Source: Branchiostoma belcheri (lineage: Eukaryota > Chordata > Leptocardii > Amphioxiformes > Branchiostomatidae). From it: 64,000 nt of DNA. Both the position numbers and the translations under genes were made by a program. Of the stretch, positions 54,601 to 62,102 are shown piece by piece (the stretch's first letter is position 1; every line of letters begins with the position of its first letter). The DNA lies in NCBI RefSeq assembly GCF_001625305.1, contig NW_017802458.1, positions 124,001 through 188,000 on the forward strand, read 5' to 3'. Under the pieces are notes generated by a model. It did no database searches and was not told the origin of the DNA. It saw only the letters and a list, made by a program, of their open reading frames with translations.

Positions 54601-57509
54601 GAAAACATGATGTTGTATCTGCAGTCATGTTGGTGTCCTTATTTTCATTTCAGTGAATCATAGCTCAAATGTTTTTTGACTTTTTTTGCATTGGAACAAG
54701 TTTGGAAATTTGTAGTAACCTGTAGCTTTATAAACTTAGTTTTAAGGATGGTTATCAATAACTAACATTGATCTTTTTTTCACCTTTAAAGATCTTACTC
54801 CCTCAAATCAGTTTGATCTGATTTAAAGTTTGTCTGTACATGTAAGTCTGATGGACTTATGCATGTTTTGGGCCCCCTAGCAACTTCCTTTCAAACTGCA
54901 GAGTACAAGATTTCATAGCTTGATCAATGCATTACACAGTGTTGTTATGAGATGTTTGACTCTTGTGTTTTACACCAGGTACGGGGACAGTAAACAGGAG
55001 TGGAGACTGTTATACAAGGCTTCCAGAGATGGCTACACGGCCGATGCATTCCACCAGAACTGTGACGGCTTCAGTCCCACCATTGTCCTTATCCTGGTCA
55101 GTTCTCTGTTTCTCTCTGGGAAGCCTTCAAAGCTTGCACTTAGTCTTTAGATACTGACAGGCACAAATTAAACTGGTGATAATTTACTTTGAGTCTAGCC
55201 TGGGTGCCATCCTCCGTAGTATTCGCCCGCCCCTAATGTCGCTAGCTACTACGGGGTCTGGACTTGCTGACATACATGTATGTAACGTCTGGTGATGACG
55301 TCACGTAATGAGCTAGCCCGAGCAGCAGGGCTTCATTTGATTGGCTGAACCTGATCAGGAGCAACAGCCAATGGCGCGCCTCCATTATTCATGTGACTTT
55401 GTTGTCTTACATATGTCAGCAAGTCCAGACTCCGTGGTAGCTAGCAACATTAGGGAGCAGGCGAATACTAAGGAGGATGGCACCCAGGCTAGTCTCAAAG
55501 TATATCACCAGACTTTAATTTGTGCCTGTCAGTATCTAAAGACTAAGTACAAGCTTTGAAAGTTTGATCCACTGGGACAGGCCCCTACTCTTATCATGGG
55601 GTTTTTAATATGCTCAGATCAAGGTGTGACTCTCCTCAAACATGGGACCTCTACTTTACATCCCATCCAGTGGACTGCAATTCTCATCAGGAGTTTTGAA
55701 ATTTGGTATTAAGATTCTTCCTGCACCTTTCTTTCTCTCTGTCTTGAGCAAAGGACATCCTTGTCTGACCTAGCACATTAAAGTGCCACCTAGTGGTTGT
55801 TGCTATTACTGCATCTCAAAAATGCATTATCAGTCTAGAATCTTGATGTACATGTACATGTACAATGTAGTTAGTACAGCCATGTAATCCCTGTACTCTG
55901 TATTGCTGTAGGGCCACAAGGGGAATGTGTGCGGGGGCTTCAGTGATGTTCCCTGGACAAGTAAGGCCCCTGCTCAGGGCAAGTACATCGCTTCTGACAG
56001 GTAAGGACAATATCTAAATTGCTAAACCTGTTAGATCTATTGTTGTTAATGGTTGATATTCTTAGCCAGTTTACATGTATTTCCAATGGCACTAATGTGT
56101 CAAAAGTCTAGACCTGTTGTACGTGTAGTTTGACCTCCAAGTCTACTCTTTCTGACCTGTGAAATATGTCTTGTATTATGGGTTCCAGAAATCTAAGTAT
56201 ACTAGAAACTAATTTGTACAAAGTAAGGAATTTCTGTTAGGTAATAAGTTACTATATTTTAATTACCAAAATACTGTACTAGGATAATGCAAAGTTTAAA
56301 GCTTGGAAACATGTCTACATGTCTACATGTTGAATTTAACTCTTGTCTCCTTTAGGGCCTTTCTGTTCACACTTGTAAACCAACAAGGGGTGGAGCCAAC
56401 ACGTTTCAACATTGTCAACAAAAAGTTCGCTACATCACACCATCCAAAGTAAGTTCTGACCAGAGATATCAAAGGGTCATGGCCTTTAAACTGTCTGCAA
56501 AGGGTGCATGTATCCAAAGTTTTGCTGGCAACAACAAGCATGTAGTAGGTCAAGAGATAAAACATTTAAGATTAGCAATGACCAAATCATTATCAATCTC
56601 ATGGAAAGAAATAGGTTCCCTAAGGTTCCAAACTTTTACCCGCCTCCAGTTTGCTACACTGGAACCTCTAGTTGCTTTGCTAATACTACTACTACGGTAT
56701 GCAGCTGTACAATGCGTAGTAGCATTAGACATGCATATATTATATTTGATATATGAACTCCCCAGCATTACCCAGTATGGGGAGAAGTCTTACTTTATTT
56801 AAGCTTGAAAGTCTTGCACAGCTGCCACATTTGTAACAAGAAGTAAGGCCTAACTAGAAAGGTGAAATTTGCAAAGCAAATGCATAATGTTTACCTTCAC
56901 ATACATGTATGGTCTGCTCTGTTAATTCTTACTCAAACACATTCATAATGTATGCTCAGACAGGAGTCTAAATCCCTCCTGGTATAAAATTACAACATGA
57001 TCTAACCCAACACTAGTTACCATGGTAACAGACAGTTCAGGTCATTGACCTTTTTGGTTTGGAGAAGAAGAGGAAATGTAGTAAAAACAATATGTTTTCC
57101 TTTGGTAAACATAATTAGTCATTGCAAAACTGCATTTTACGATCTGCACTACATGTATTTGCTAGCAAAAAAAGCTTTATCGCACTATTTGCTAGCAAAA
57201 AAGCTTTATACTTTTCTCAAGCATTATGCTTTGAGTGTTTGCCCTGTTGTCTACCTTTTATAAGTTTTTAAGGCCTGGTGATTTGAGTACCATGACTTAT
57301 GACAGATCTTCACTCTGTTCTACAGTTTTGGACCTATCTTCGGAGCGGGCGCGGACCTTTATATCGCTAACAACTGTCACACAGGCACCGAGTGTTACTC
57401 TAACTTACCACACTCCTACAACGGAGACCATGCCTCCTGTAGTATACTCATGGGCGATTACTACTTCAACGTTCTTGACTATGAGGTCTTCACTCTAGGG
57501 GACCACTAA
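39630..57509 (+). CDS. BTB-BACK-TLDc domain protein, 11 exons, 497 aa
   Basis: Exons read by eye: 39630-39848, 40711-40803, 41636-41807, 42423-42580, 51963-52079, 53199-53308, 54147-54287, 54979-55096, 55912-56000, 56356-56448, 57326-57509. Every junction is GT-AG and the phases fit throughout (1494 nt including the stop). Residues about 22-105 form a BTB domain ([14 protein letters not shown], then [12 protein letters not shown]), about 145-255 a BACK domain, and about 310-497 a TLDc domain ([46 protein letters not shown]). BTB-BACK proteins often recruit CUL3 ubiquitin ligase. TLDc proteins (OXR1, NCOA7) are linked to oxidative-stress protection and V-ATPase binding. The joint function here is unknown. 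An acceptor AG at 39603-39604 precedes the ATG, so a 5'UTR exon lies further upstream. Intron 4 (9.4 kb) contains an opposite-strand collagen gene. The 20-N assembly gap is in intron 6 and costs no exon. Confidence 0.9.
40101..40420. mobile_element. Family A MITE in intron 1
   Basis: GGCCACACCAAGTTGGTTTG to CAAGTTAAATTGGTGTGGCC; 320 bp, with an internal deletion compared with 38255. Confidence 0.75.
41015..41330. repeat. Family F repeat in intron 2, partly duplicated
   Basis: GGTCAATGACCTGAACCAGA occurs twice (41069 and 41168), followed by GGAGGGATTTAGACTCCTGT; inverted relative to 12370. Confidence 0.68.
41373..41532. repeat. Inverted repeat arm 1, upstream of exon 3
   Basis: Reverse complement of 42183-42341 over about 160 bp with few mismatches (for example AATTTTCGACTGTACAACTC, GGATCATAGGTTGCAGAAAG). 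It ends 104 bp before exon 3. Confidence 0.8.
41885..42035. repeat. Family G repeat, inverted
   Basis: AAAACTGCCGACCCTAGCCT and GAGCTGATCAACCTTTTCTA are the reverse complement of 26236-26360. Confidence 0.55.
42183..42341. repeat. Inverted repeat arm 2, downstream of exon 3
   Basis: CGCCACAGACTTTCTGCAAC to GACTGGAGTTGTACAGTCGA pairs with 41373-41532. A direct partial copy (42115-42178) sits just before it, so arm 2 also folds locally. It ends 82 bp before exon 4. Confidence 0.8.
42640..43005. mobile_element. Family A MITE (AACGG subtype) in intron 4
   Basis: GGCCACACCAATTTAATTTC to GAAATTAAAGTGGTGTGGCT, flanked by TAA on both sides. The subterminal TTGGTTAACGGATT separates this subtype (also 50329) from the CTCGG type. 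Confidence 0.75.
43018..43200. mobile_element. Family C MITE, left half
   Basis: TTAAAGGTATCCAATGCAAT to TGGGTGGTACCCTAAGA; the right half is missing. Confidence 0.6.
43201..43890. other. Collagen 3'UTR side and intron 4 sequence
   Basis: AT-rich. The stop of the collagen gene is at 43891. No clear polyadenylation hexamer stands out on the minus strand outside the family C remnant (TTTATT at about 43175). Confidence 0.4.
43891..47689 (-). CDS. Secreted short-chain collagen with C-terminal C1q domain, 3 exons, 457 aa
   Basis: Exons on the minus strand: 47689-46603, 44851-44715 and 44040-43891 (1087, 137 and 150 nt; 1374 nt in total, all GT-AG, phases 1 and 0). Residues 1-20 are a signal peptide ([20 protein letters not shown]), followed by DDDDDK, a Cys pair (CKIRC), and Gly-X-Y repeats from about 58 to 308. 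The repeats are broken by non-collagenous stretches near 130-147 (no cysteine), 167-186 (with CKDC) and 230-244. The C1q domain is residues about 334-457 ([41 protein letters not shown]). The layout resembles C1q/TNF-related proteins, otolin and collagen VIII/X, which trimerise through C1q, but I cannot assign an ortholog. I chose the ATG at 47689, 11 codons inside the longest frame, because it starts directly at the signal peptide. The gene lies wholly inside intron 4 of the + strand BTB-BACK-TLDc gene. Confidence 0.9.
44157..44625. mobile_element. Family B MITE, full copy, in collagen intron 2
   Basis: GGCCACAGCAAGTAATTATT to AAAATTTACTTGCTGTGGCC, flanked by TAA and TTA. 469 bp; the best-preserved family B copy here. 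Confidence 0.78.
45431..45837. mobile_element. hAT-like MITE with TAGGGGTGGGTACC ends, in collagen intron 1
   Basis: TAGGGGTGGGTACC at 45431 and GGTACCCACCCCTA at 45837 are exact inverted repeats. Inside are GGTTCAG/GGTCCAGG-type subrepeats, similar in style to the element at 26916. I find no clear 8-bp duplication. Confidence 0.65.
45838..46602. other. Collagen intron 1, rest; nothing recognised
   Basis: Unique-looking AT-rich sequence. Confidence 0.4.
47690..49642. other. Upstream of the collagen gene; GA microsatellite at 49021-49077
   Basis: Holds the collagen 5' region (no clear TATA box seen), the doubtful ORF at 48223-48579 and a GA run. Otherwise nothing. Confidence 0.45.
48223..48579 (-). 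CDS. Doubtful ORF with signal-peptide-like start, inside intron 4
   Basis: From the ATG at 48579 the frame reads 118 codons. It starts with a good secretory signal ([15 protein letters not shown], then NVSDA) and runs into DDCHIFC and [10 protein letters not shown]. It has no recognised domain and lies upstream of the collagen gene on the same strand. It may be a first exon of an unknown secreted peptide, but a chance ORF is at least as likely. The sequence is not noticeably repeat-derived. Confidence 0.18.
   Translation of the reverse strand: MAIWLWFQLAVLFVLSNVSDATDDCHIFCLLQFSVNTQAVMKKSRSALGEGVLGFTKQHHLSVQSLQSFFFYKILLEIMLAKRWYFFKQHSESSKLFVSCRRQVCLLFWGFIGHSTRT
49643..49978. mobile_element. 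Family A MITE, left terminus eroded
   Basis: TTGTTTCTCAGATTTTTTCA to AACGAATTAAATTGGTGTGG, CC and TAA. The very end of the left TIR is missing. Confidence 0.7.
50329..50697. mobile_element. Family A MITE (AACGG subtype), full copy
   Basis: GGCCACACCAATTTAATTTC to AAATTAAATTGGTGTGGCC with TAA on both sides, the clearest 3-bp target duplication in the window along with 53667. Confidence 0.8.
50698..51239. other. No feature seen in this part of intron 4
   Basis: A 93-codon minus ORF (50786-51067) has no motif. Confidence 0.4.
51240..51455 (-). mobile_element. tRNA-derived SINE in intron 4
   Basis: On the minus strand the head has an A-box-like TGGCCAAGTGGCTAGG and a B-box-like AGGGTTTGATTCC. 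The body follows, including AAATGGGTACCTGACTTCTG. Confidence 0.55.
51510..51653. mobile_element. Family A MITE, right end
   Basis: CCATGGCTCGTATCATTGCG and AACCAACAAATGAAATTGGTGTGGCC; the left part is missing. Confidence 0.6.
51697..51785 (-). mobile_element. tRNA-like pol III sequence, probably a SINE head or tRNA pseudogene
   Basis: Minus strand shows TTAGCCGAGTGGTTAGAGCG (A box) and GTGGGTTCGAACCCCAG (B box and T arm, well paired). The anticodon arm does not pair and the acceptor stem is poor, so it is not a functional tRNA. Confidence 0.55.
52370..52622 (+). mobile_element. tRNA-derived SINE in intron 5
   Basis: A-box-like TGGCACAATGGCAGAG, B-box-like CCCGGGTTTGAGTCCTG, a body with CTTGGGAAAGTCAATTTACT and a tail AATAAATCAAATCAAA. 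Confidence 0.6.
52690..53113 (+). mobile_element. CR1-like retrotransposon 3' end with four tail units, in intron 5
   Basis: The diverged RT end ([21 protein letters not shown] stop at about 52877) is followed by four tail units at 52912, 52961, about 53010 and 53063 carrying the TATGCCAAAGGGCAG variant. It lies 86 bp before exon 6. Confidence 0.7.
53584..53603. other. Assembly gap (20 N) in intron 6
   Basis: Twenty undefined bases, true length unknown. Inverted copies of a 45-bp sequence (AGAAAAATAAACTGTTCTCC) at 53511-53555 and 54083-54126 lie on either side of the gap and the neighbouring MITE. Confidence 0.95.
53667..54039. mobile_element. Family A MITE, full copy, in intron 6
   Basis: GGCCACACCAATTTAATTTG, TTGGTTCTCGGAT to ATCCGAGAACCAACAAATTA and AATTGGTGTGGCC; TAA on both sides; 373 bp. 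Confidence 0.8.
55125..55562. repeat. Long intronic hairpin, arms about 150 bp (intron 8)
   Basis: Left arm 55125-55275 (TTCAAAGCTTGCACTTAGTC ... CTAGCCTGGGTGCCATCCTC) pairs with right arm 55414-55562 at roughly nine bases in ten, around a loop of about 140 bp. It starts 29 bp after exon 8. It is probably a foldback or MITE pair. Confidence 0.85.
56870..57115. repeat. Family F repeat in intron 10
   Basis: ATGCATAATGTTTACCTTCA, CAGACAGGAGTCTAAATCCC and AGGTCATTGACCTTTTTGGT; same orientation as 12370. Confidence 0.7.
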
Positions 57510-57544
57510 AGTGAAATGAAAGTGATCTCGAACCAGTTTAGCTC

Positions 57545-57805
57545 ACTGAAGAGCTACTCTTCCACTGGTCGTGACAGAGAAGACAGACGCTATGTACAGT
57601 ATTTACAGGTTCATTGTACCGTGGAAATTCCCCTAGCTCTTCTCGACAAACACAATGAACAGTGAATCGCGGCTTAACGTCCCGTCCTAAGGACTGCGAT
57701 CCTAAACAGTAGCGTGCATGTCTGGTGAGCGACAACAGCCGAGATTCGAACTCCCAACCTCTTAGTCCAGAGGCAGGATTGCTAACCACTGGACTACGCA
57801 CGCTA
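57545..57805 (-). mobile_element. tRNA-derived SINE in the 3'UTR of the BTB-BACK-TLDc gene
   Basis: Minus strand: head TAGTCCAGTGGTTAGCAATC (A box) and GGGAGTTCGAATCTCGG (B box), body with TAGGACGGGACGTTAAGCCG, a motif common in SINE bodies. It starts about 35 bp after the stop codon, antisense to the gene. Confidence 0.65.
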
Positions 57806-58659
57806 CCACTGAATGTACAAGTTCTTTTTTGTGCTGTTTTTGTTAGGAGCTAAAACAAACATTTCACAGAACTTTTTTTATTGTTGCTTTGTACATGGGG
57901 AAAGACTATGAAATCATCTTTGGATGCTTAGATTCTGGCTTCATGGCAGCTGGACTATAATGATATTCCTTTCTTGTTCATCATATATTTTGTGGCCTAG
58001 TGAAGAAAATGGCCATGGTCCTTGTTTGTACTTTAGTTGGTCTACATCTTCCATGGATTTGATGGAGTAGTTAGAATTAACAAATTTTATCCATTTTGGT
58101 GAAAATGGAAACCATAAGAATTCTGTAGGAATTCTGAGAAGAAATTCATAACTGACGAAAACATACTTTCAAAACGGCTGTGAAAGAGAGAATGGTTTAG
58201 AGAGAATGGTTTATTCAACAAAAAACCTTTGCAGCACAAGTGCTGAACATTTGCTAGTTAAGATCTTGACTACATGTGTGTGTATTTTAAAAAGAACAGA
58301 ACCCATACAGATAGGGGTTGCTTCTACAGGACCTTAGGAGCATTGTAAAGGAGTCCACTCAATAGCAGTAATTGTGCTGTATAACTTGCTACTAGTATCC
58401 AGGGGTTAGTTAGTTCAATGTGTATCGTCACAAAGTGACCTAAAGTTCTAATTAACCTCATAATGAGTTATATGCTGGCAGCGTATGGAAAGAGCTACTT
58501 TTAGCAAAAACTGTTTCTCAAGGTACAAACACATATGTACATGTGTGTATATATTGTTCAATACCACAAGGCTTAACTTGCTCACAGTATACATGGTTTA
58601 GTACAAGCTGACTTTAGTTAAACCCAATTTGTGCGCTTTCTGAAACTTTGTGCGCTATT
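57806..58659. other. Presumed 3'UTR and spacer between convergent genes
   Basis: AT-rich. No clear polyadenylation hexamer for the + gene before the kinase flank (an AATAAA at 58862 lies inside that flank). Confidence 0.4.
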
Positions 58660-59162
58660 TGAATGTTCTTTTATGGCACTTTTATAAGAAGCGCATTGCA
58701 GGACACACTAGTATCTTTTCCTAAAGGGGACAGCTATAAAAAAAAGTATAATAGGATACCTTAATCACAATGAACCAAAGTTAAAAGCCTTCCTATGAAG
58801 TGTGCTTTACCAAACCATAGATCTATATATAGGACATTGTATTGAATTCTTATCCTACTAAAATAAATTCTGACAGCATAAGTAACATTTCTGATGCGTC
58901 TTCGTAATGGCTTTCTATATGGCTTTCTATAAAATTTATCTACGCAAATTTTCTTATAGGTACTATTTTGGTAAAACAATTGTTTTACACCAGGAAGAGA
59001 AATTTCCACTTATATAGGTATATTAGTACTTATGTACAATGTATATTAGCACAATACTTGTGATGATGCATGCTGGCATCACTGAATCAGCTCACAGTCA
59101 GAACACTTCTTGACAAATACAGGTTGGGCAAAAAAAAATAGCTGAACATCAATTTTGACAAT
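58660..59162. repeat. 3' flank of kinase 1, duplicated after kinase 2 (62,880-63,387)
   Basis: This flank and 62880-63387 share order and sequence: GCATTGCAGGACA, GCTTTACCAAACCATAG, ACACCAGGAAGAGAA, CTTGTGATGATGCATGCTG and ATAGCTGAACATCAATTTTG. They mark the boundary of the tandem kinase duplication and are probably the 3'UTRs. Divergence is clearly higher than in the coding part. Confidence 0.7.
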
Positions 59163-62042
59163 TCAGACAGTCGTTTCCCTTACTGTAATCATCGCATTCC
59201 GCAGTTGTAAGAGTTTCATCTCGACCACATCCGGACCCGGTCTTGTTGGTGGACTTTCCCGCCAACACGACATCATGACGTCATACATCTCTCCGGAACA
59301 TCCCGGAGGCCTTCTGAGCCGGATTCCCCTCCGGAGGGTCCGTACGAGCTGTTGGCAGGTGGGTTGGTCGTTGCCATGGTAACGCGGTTCTTGTCCCATG
59401 GTGACGATCTCCCACAGCAGCACGCCGAAGGACCACACGTCACTCTGACAGGTGTACTCACCTGTCTCTAATGACTCCAGAGCCGTCCAGTTCAGGGGAA
59501 ATACTTCATTCTTTACGTTGTCTTTAGGCTTAGCAGACTGTTCTATGCCGTGTTTATCATCAGGCACGTATTGGACAGCGGTGTAGACGTCGCGGGCCTG
59601 TCCAAAGTCGGCCAACTTGGCCACGTGGTGAGCAGTGATGAGGACGTTCCGAGCGGCCACGTCCCGGTGTGTGAGCGCCAGGCGTTGGAGCTCCTGAAGA
59701 GCGCGGGCAATGTGCACGGCATAGCGGAGATGACGTGGGAGAGACTGCGGTCCGTCTTGTCTTCGTGCCTGTCGCAGCAAACGTAACAGGTTACCGTTGG
59801 AAGCGTATTCCATGAGGATATACTTGTGGGTCGACTCGTTGATGAATCCCAACAATTGAATGATGTTGGAGCGGATGTTGTCGTGATGTTGGTCTTCATG
59901 CACGGCTACCAAAATGGCCGCCTCTCTGTAGAAGTTGCGATAACATTGGATGTCCCGTCTGCGAACCGCCTTGGCAGCAACGGTGATGTCCCCGGCGTGA
60001 GTCTTGAGCTTAGCCTCCATGACTTGTCCAAACATCCCCATATCTACCAATTTACCAAGTGTGAGGTGCCGCCTGGTCTTACCCCATCGGCTGAGCCAGC
60101 CCGGCCGGACGGTCTGTGCCAGGTCTGCCTCCACCTGCTCCATCTCCAGAAAGGCTTCCGTCTCGTCGTCTTGTCCGGCCTGAACGCCGCACAGGTGCAT
60201 CTTCTTGTACAGTATGACCCCTACACAAGCAGCCAAAATTATAACGGCGCCGATTGGGACAAAGATTTCGAGCAGTGGTTCCAGTCGCATCGCCTGATCT
60301 TGCTCTTCGACTTGGTCACAATTCTTCCCTGTCCACGGCGCCACGCAGGTGCAGGTGCCGTCCATGTTGTGACAGGTGGCGTTGTTCTTACAGGTGCACA
60401 CCTGCTGACACCTCAGGCCGTGCCTGTACTTAGGACAAGGTACGTCACACTGCCAGCCGTACCAACCGGCCGCGCAGGTACACCTGCCGTCGCTAGGGCT
60501 GCAGCTTGCACCGTTTCGGCAGCGACACTCCTCTCGGCACCGCTCGCCGTACGTGCCGTTCGGACATGTGGCCTGACACCTGGTTCCTGTCCAGCCCGCG
60601 GAACAGACGCAGCCAGATCTCCAGTCACAGGTGACGCCACGCAGACAGTCACACGTCTCATCACAGAACTCGCCTTTTCTATTAGGTGGACACTTAGCAA
60701 TGTCAAGTACAACGGTTGCGTTGAAGACCTTTCCGTAGGCGTCCCATACTTTACACATGTAGGGACCATTGTCTCTGGGCTGTATGTTCAACAGAGTTTG
60801 GTCTAATCGAGATGAGTTCTTTCTAACGATCTCAGACCCGTTTGGAAGTCGTAATGATAACTTAGTGGCTTTGACGTGGTGAACTTTACAGTGAACCGTG
60901 AGGTTTGCGGAAATGTAGACATCAGAAGGGTCACTAGGTGTCGTCGTGGCGGAAACGCCGGGCTTTGGAATGTCACAAGCGACACCTTGCCAGGCGTCTG
61001 TACATTTACAGGCACCGTTGAAGCCATGGCAGCGGGCACCATTCTTACAGATGCAGTTTTGATTACAAAGAAGGCCATATCTTTCGGGAGCACAGCCGAT
61101 CGGGTTAAAATCCACAGTCAGTGTTTGAAGATGTCGTATACTTAATGTTTCTTGACGACGACGACTTATCGAAAGACTGAGTGGGTGACGCAGTTTCGGA
61201 AACTTACATCTATAGAGCGTTTTGCTCTTCGCTGGAAAATCAAGTGAAAGATAGAAGACCACACGAGGATGTTGAAGTTTCTCCATGGCTTGAGGGATTG
61301 AAACCTGAAGCTGTTGTAAGTAAGGCCAGTTTCTGTTGTCTAAAAGCACAACTGACAGCTCTGGCTGTAAGGCAGTCTCCGCCTGACAAGACGTAACTTT
61401 CCAATCGTCGTCTCTTTCCAGCACGTCCCATATTTCTAGTACATTTGCGATGTCGTTGAAACTATGTATCCCAATCGCTAGACGAACTTCGCAATTGTTC
61501 TCTTCTGTGATGATTACCTTATGATCGTCCATGTCCCATCTCTCAAGAGGCTTGCTTATCCCTTTCTCAAAGAAAATAACATCTCCGTCAGTTGTCTCAG
61601 CTTCTATACTTAGCGAAAAACTAAATAGGAATTCCCCAGTCTGGTTTCCCCTGGGATTGACTGGTGTTCCACACGTCTCGTTGTACACAGGAGGATAGCC
61701 CAGAACGTTTTTCACATTTACCCTGATCCTGACGACATGGTTGTCGGTGTGTTCTTGCCCACCAACAAGTAGTTTTAAAAGGTACTCTGACTGTACAGAC
61801 CAGTCCAGCGGCCTGACGACCAAAATTGTACAGTTGTTACTCACAAAGAATCGGCCATAGGGATCCCCCTCCATCATTGCACACGGAAGTTCCGCTTTCT
61901 CCGTTCCCAACAAACGCGGCAAGCTGACAATGGCTGTTTCAATCTTGGCATCTTCAGCCACAGAAACTGTGAAGTTGGTACCTTCATCGGCCAGACAAAG
62001 TAGACTGTAGAGAACCAGTAGGTAGGCGTAGTTAACTGCCAT
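59163..62042 (-). CDS. Intronless receptor tyrosine kinase with cadherin-like, EGF and Ig ectodomain, 959 aa
   Basis: A single uninterrupted frame. Residues 1-20 are a signal peptide (an in-frame ATG 20 codons upstream, at 62102, is less likely because it precedes a clean signal sequence). A degenerate cadherin-like domain spans about 22-118 (FTVSVAED, VRPLDWSVQSEYLL, VVRIRVNVKNV); 120-315 is unrecognised. An EGF module covers 317-356, an Ig-like domain about 370-446 and EGF/laminin-type modules 451-576. The membrane helix is about 590-612 and the kinase about 662-947. Catalytic residues are intact: Lys691 (VAAKAV), Glu707, HRDVAARN at 792-799 and DFG at 812-814. Odd points: the first glycine of the nucleotide loop is Asp (LVDMGMFGQV), APE is altered (WTALES), and the DFG-to-W stretch is 37 residues against about 22 in FGFR1. 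The Ig plus EGF stalk recalls Tie receptors, but orthology is not claimed. Amphioxus is known to have expanded tyrosine kinase families. Confidence 0.93.
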   Translation of the reverse strand: MAVNYAYLLVLYSLLCLADEGTNFTVSVAEDAKIETAIVSLPRLLGTEKAELPCAMMEGDPYGRFFVSNNCTILVVRPLDWSVQSEYLLKLLVGGQEHTDNHVVRIRVNVKNVLGYPPVYNETCGTPVNPRGNQTGEFLFSFSLSIEAETTDGDVIFFEKGISKPLERWDMDDHKVIITEENNCEVRLAIGIHSFNDIANVLEIWDVLERDDDWKVTSCQAETALQPELSVVLLDNRNWPYLQQLQVSIPQAMEKLQHPRVVFYLSLDFPAKSKTLYRCKFPKLRHPLSLSISRRRQETLSIRHLQTLTVDFNPIGCAPERYGLLCNQNCICKNGARCHGFNGACKCTDAWQGVACDIPKPGVSATTTPSDPSDVYISANLTVHCKVHHVKATKLSLRLPNGSEIVRKNSSRLDQTLLNIQPRDNGPYMCKVWDAYGKVFNATVVLDIAKCPPNRKGEFCDETCDCLRGVTCDWRSGCVCSAGWTGTRCQATCPNGTYGERCREECRCRNGASCSPSDGRCTCAAGWYGWQCDVPCPKYRHGLRCQQVCTCKNNATCHNMDGTCTCVAPWTGKNCDQVEEQDQAMRLEPLLEIFVPIGAVIILAACVGVILYKKMHLCGVQAGQDDETEAFLEMEQVEADLAQTVRPGWLSRWGKTRRHLTLGKLVDMGMFGQVMEAKLKTHAGDITVAAKAVRRRDIQCYRNFYREAAILVAVHEDQHHDNIRSNIIQLLGFINESTHKYILMEYASNGNLLRLLRQARRQDGPQSLPRHLRYAVHIARALQELQRLALTHRDVAARNVLITAHHVAKLADFGQARDVYTAVQYVPDDKHGIEQSAKPKDNVKNEVFPLNWTALESLETGEYTCQSDVWSFGVLLWEIVTMGQEPRYHGNDQPTCQQLVRTLRRGIRLRRPPGCSGEMYDVMMSCWRESPPTRPGPDVVEMKLLQLRNAMITVRETTV

Positions 62043-62102
62043 GGTGTACCCGCTGTTGTAGTTAGCGAATGTTAAGAACCTTGTGCTCCAACGAAATAGC
62101 AC

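Larger units (their letters stand above)
51963..57509 (+). other. Exons 5-11 of the BTB-BACK-TLDc gene (rest of BACK and TLDc)
   Basis: These seven exons encode residues 215-497. Exon 5 completes the BACK pattern (E..V..A...W). Exons 6-7 are a linker of about 80 residues leading into TLDc. Exons 8-11 carry the diagnostic TLDc segments and end with [15 protein letters not shown] and a stop at 57507-57509. Donor and acceptor dinucleotides are canonical, and the split codons at junctions 6/7, 7/8, 9/10 and 10/11 restore R, W, R and N. Confidence 0.85.

Noticed and set aside
59826-60806. 326-codon + strand ORF
   Set aside because: Antisense shadow of the receptor kinase frame; no family pattern, while the minus strand has clear kinase and EGF motifs.
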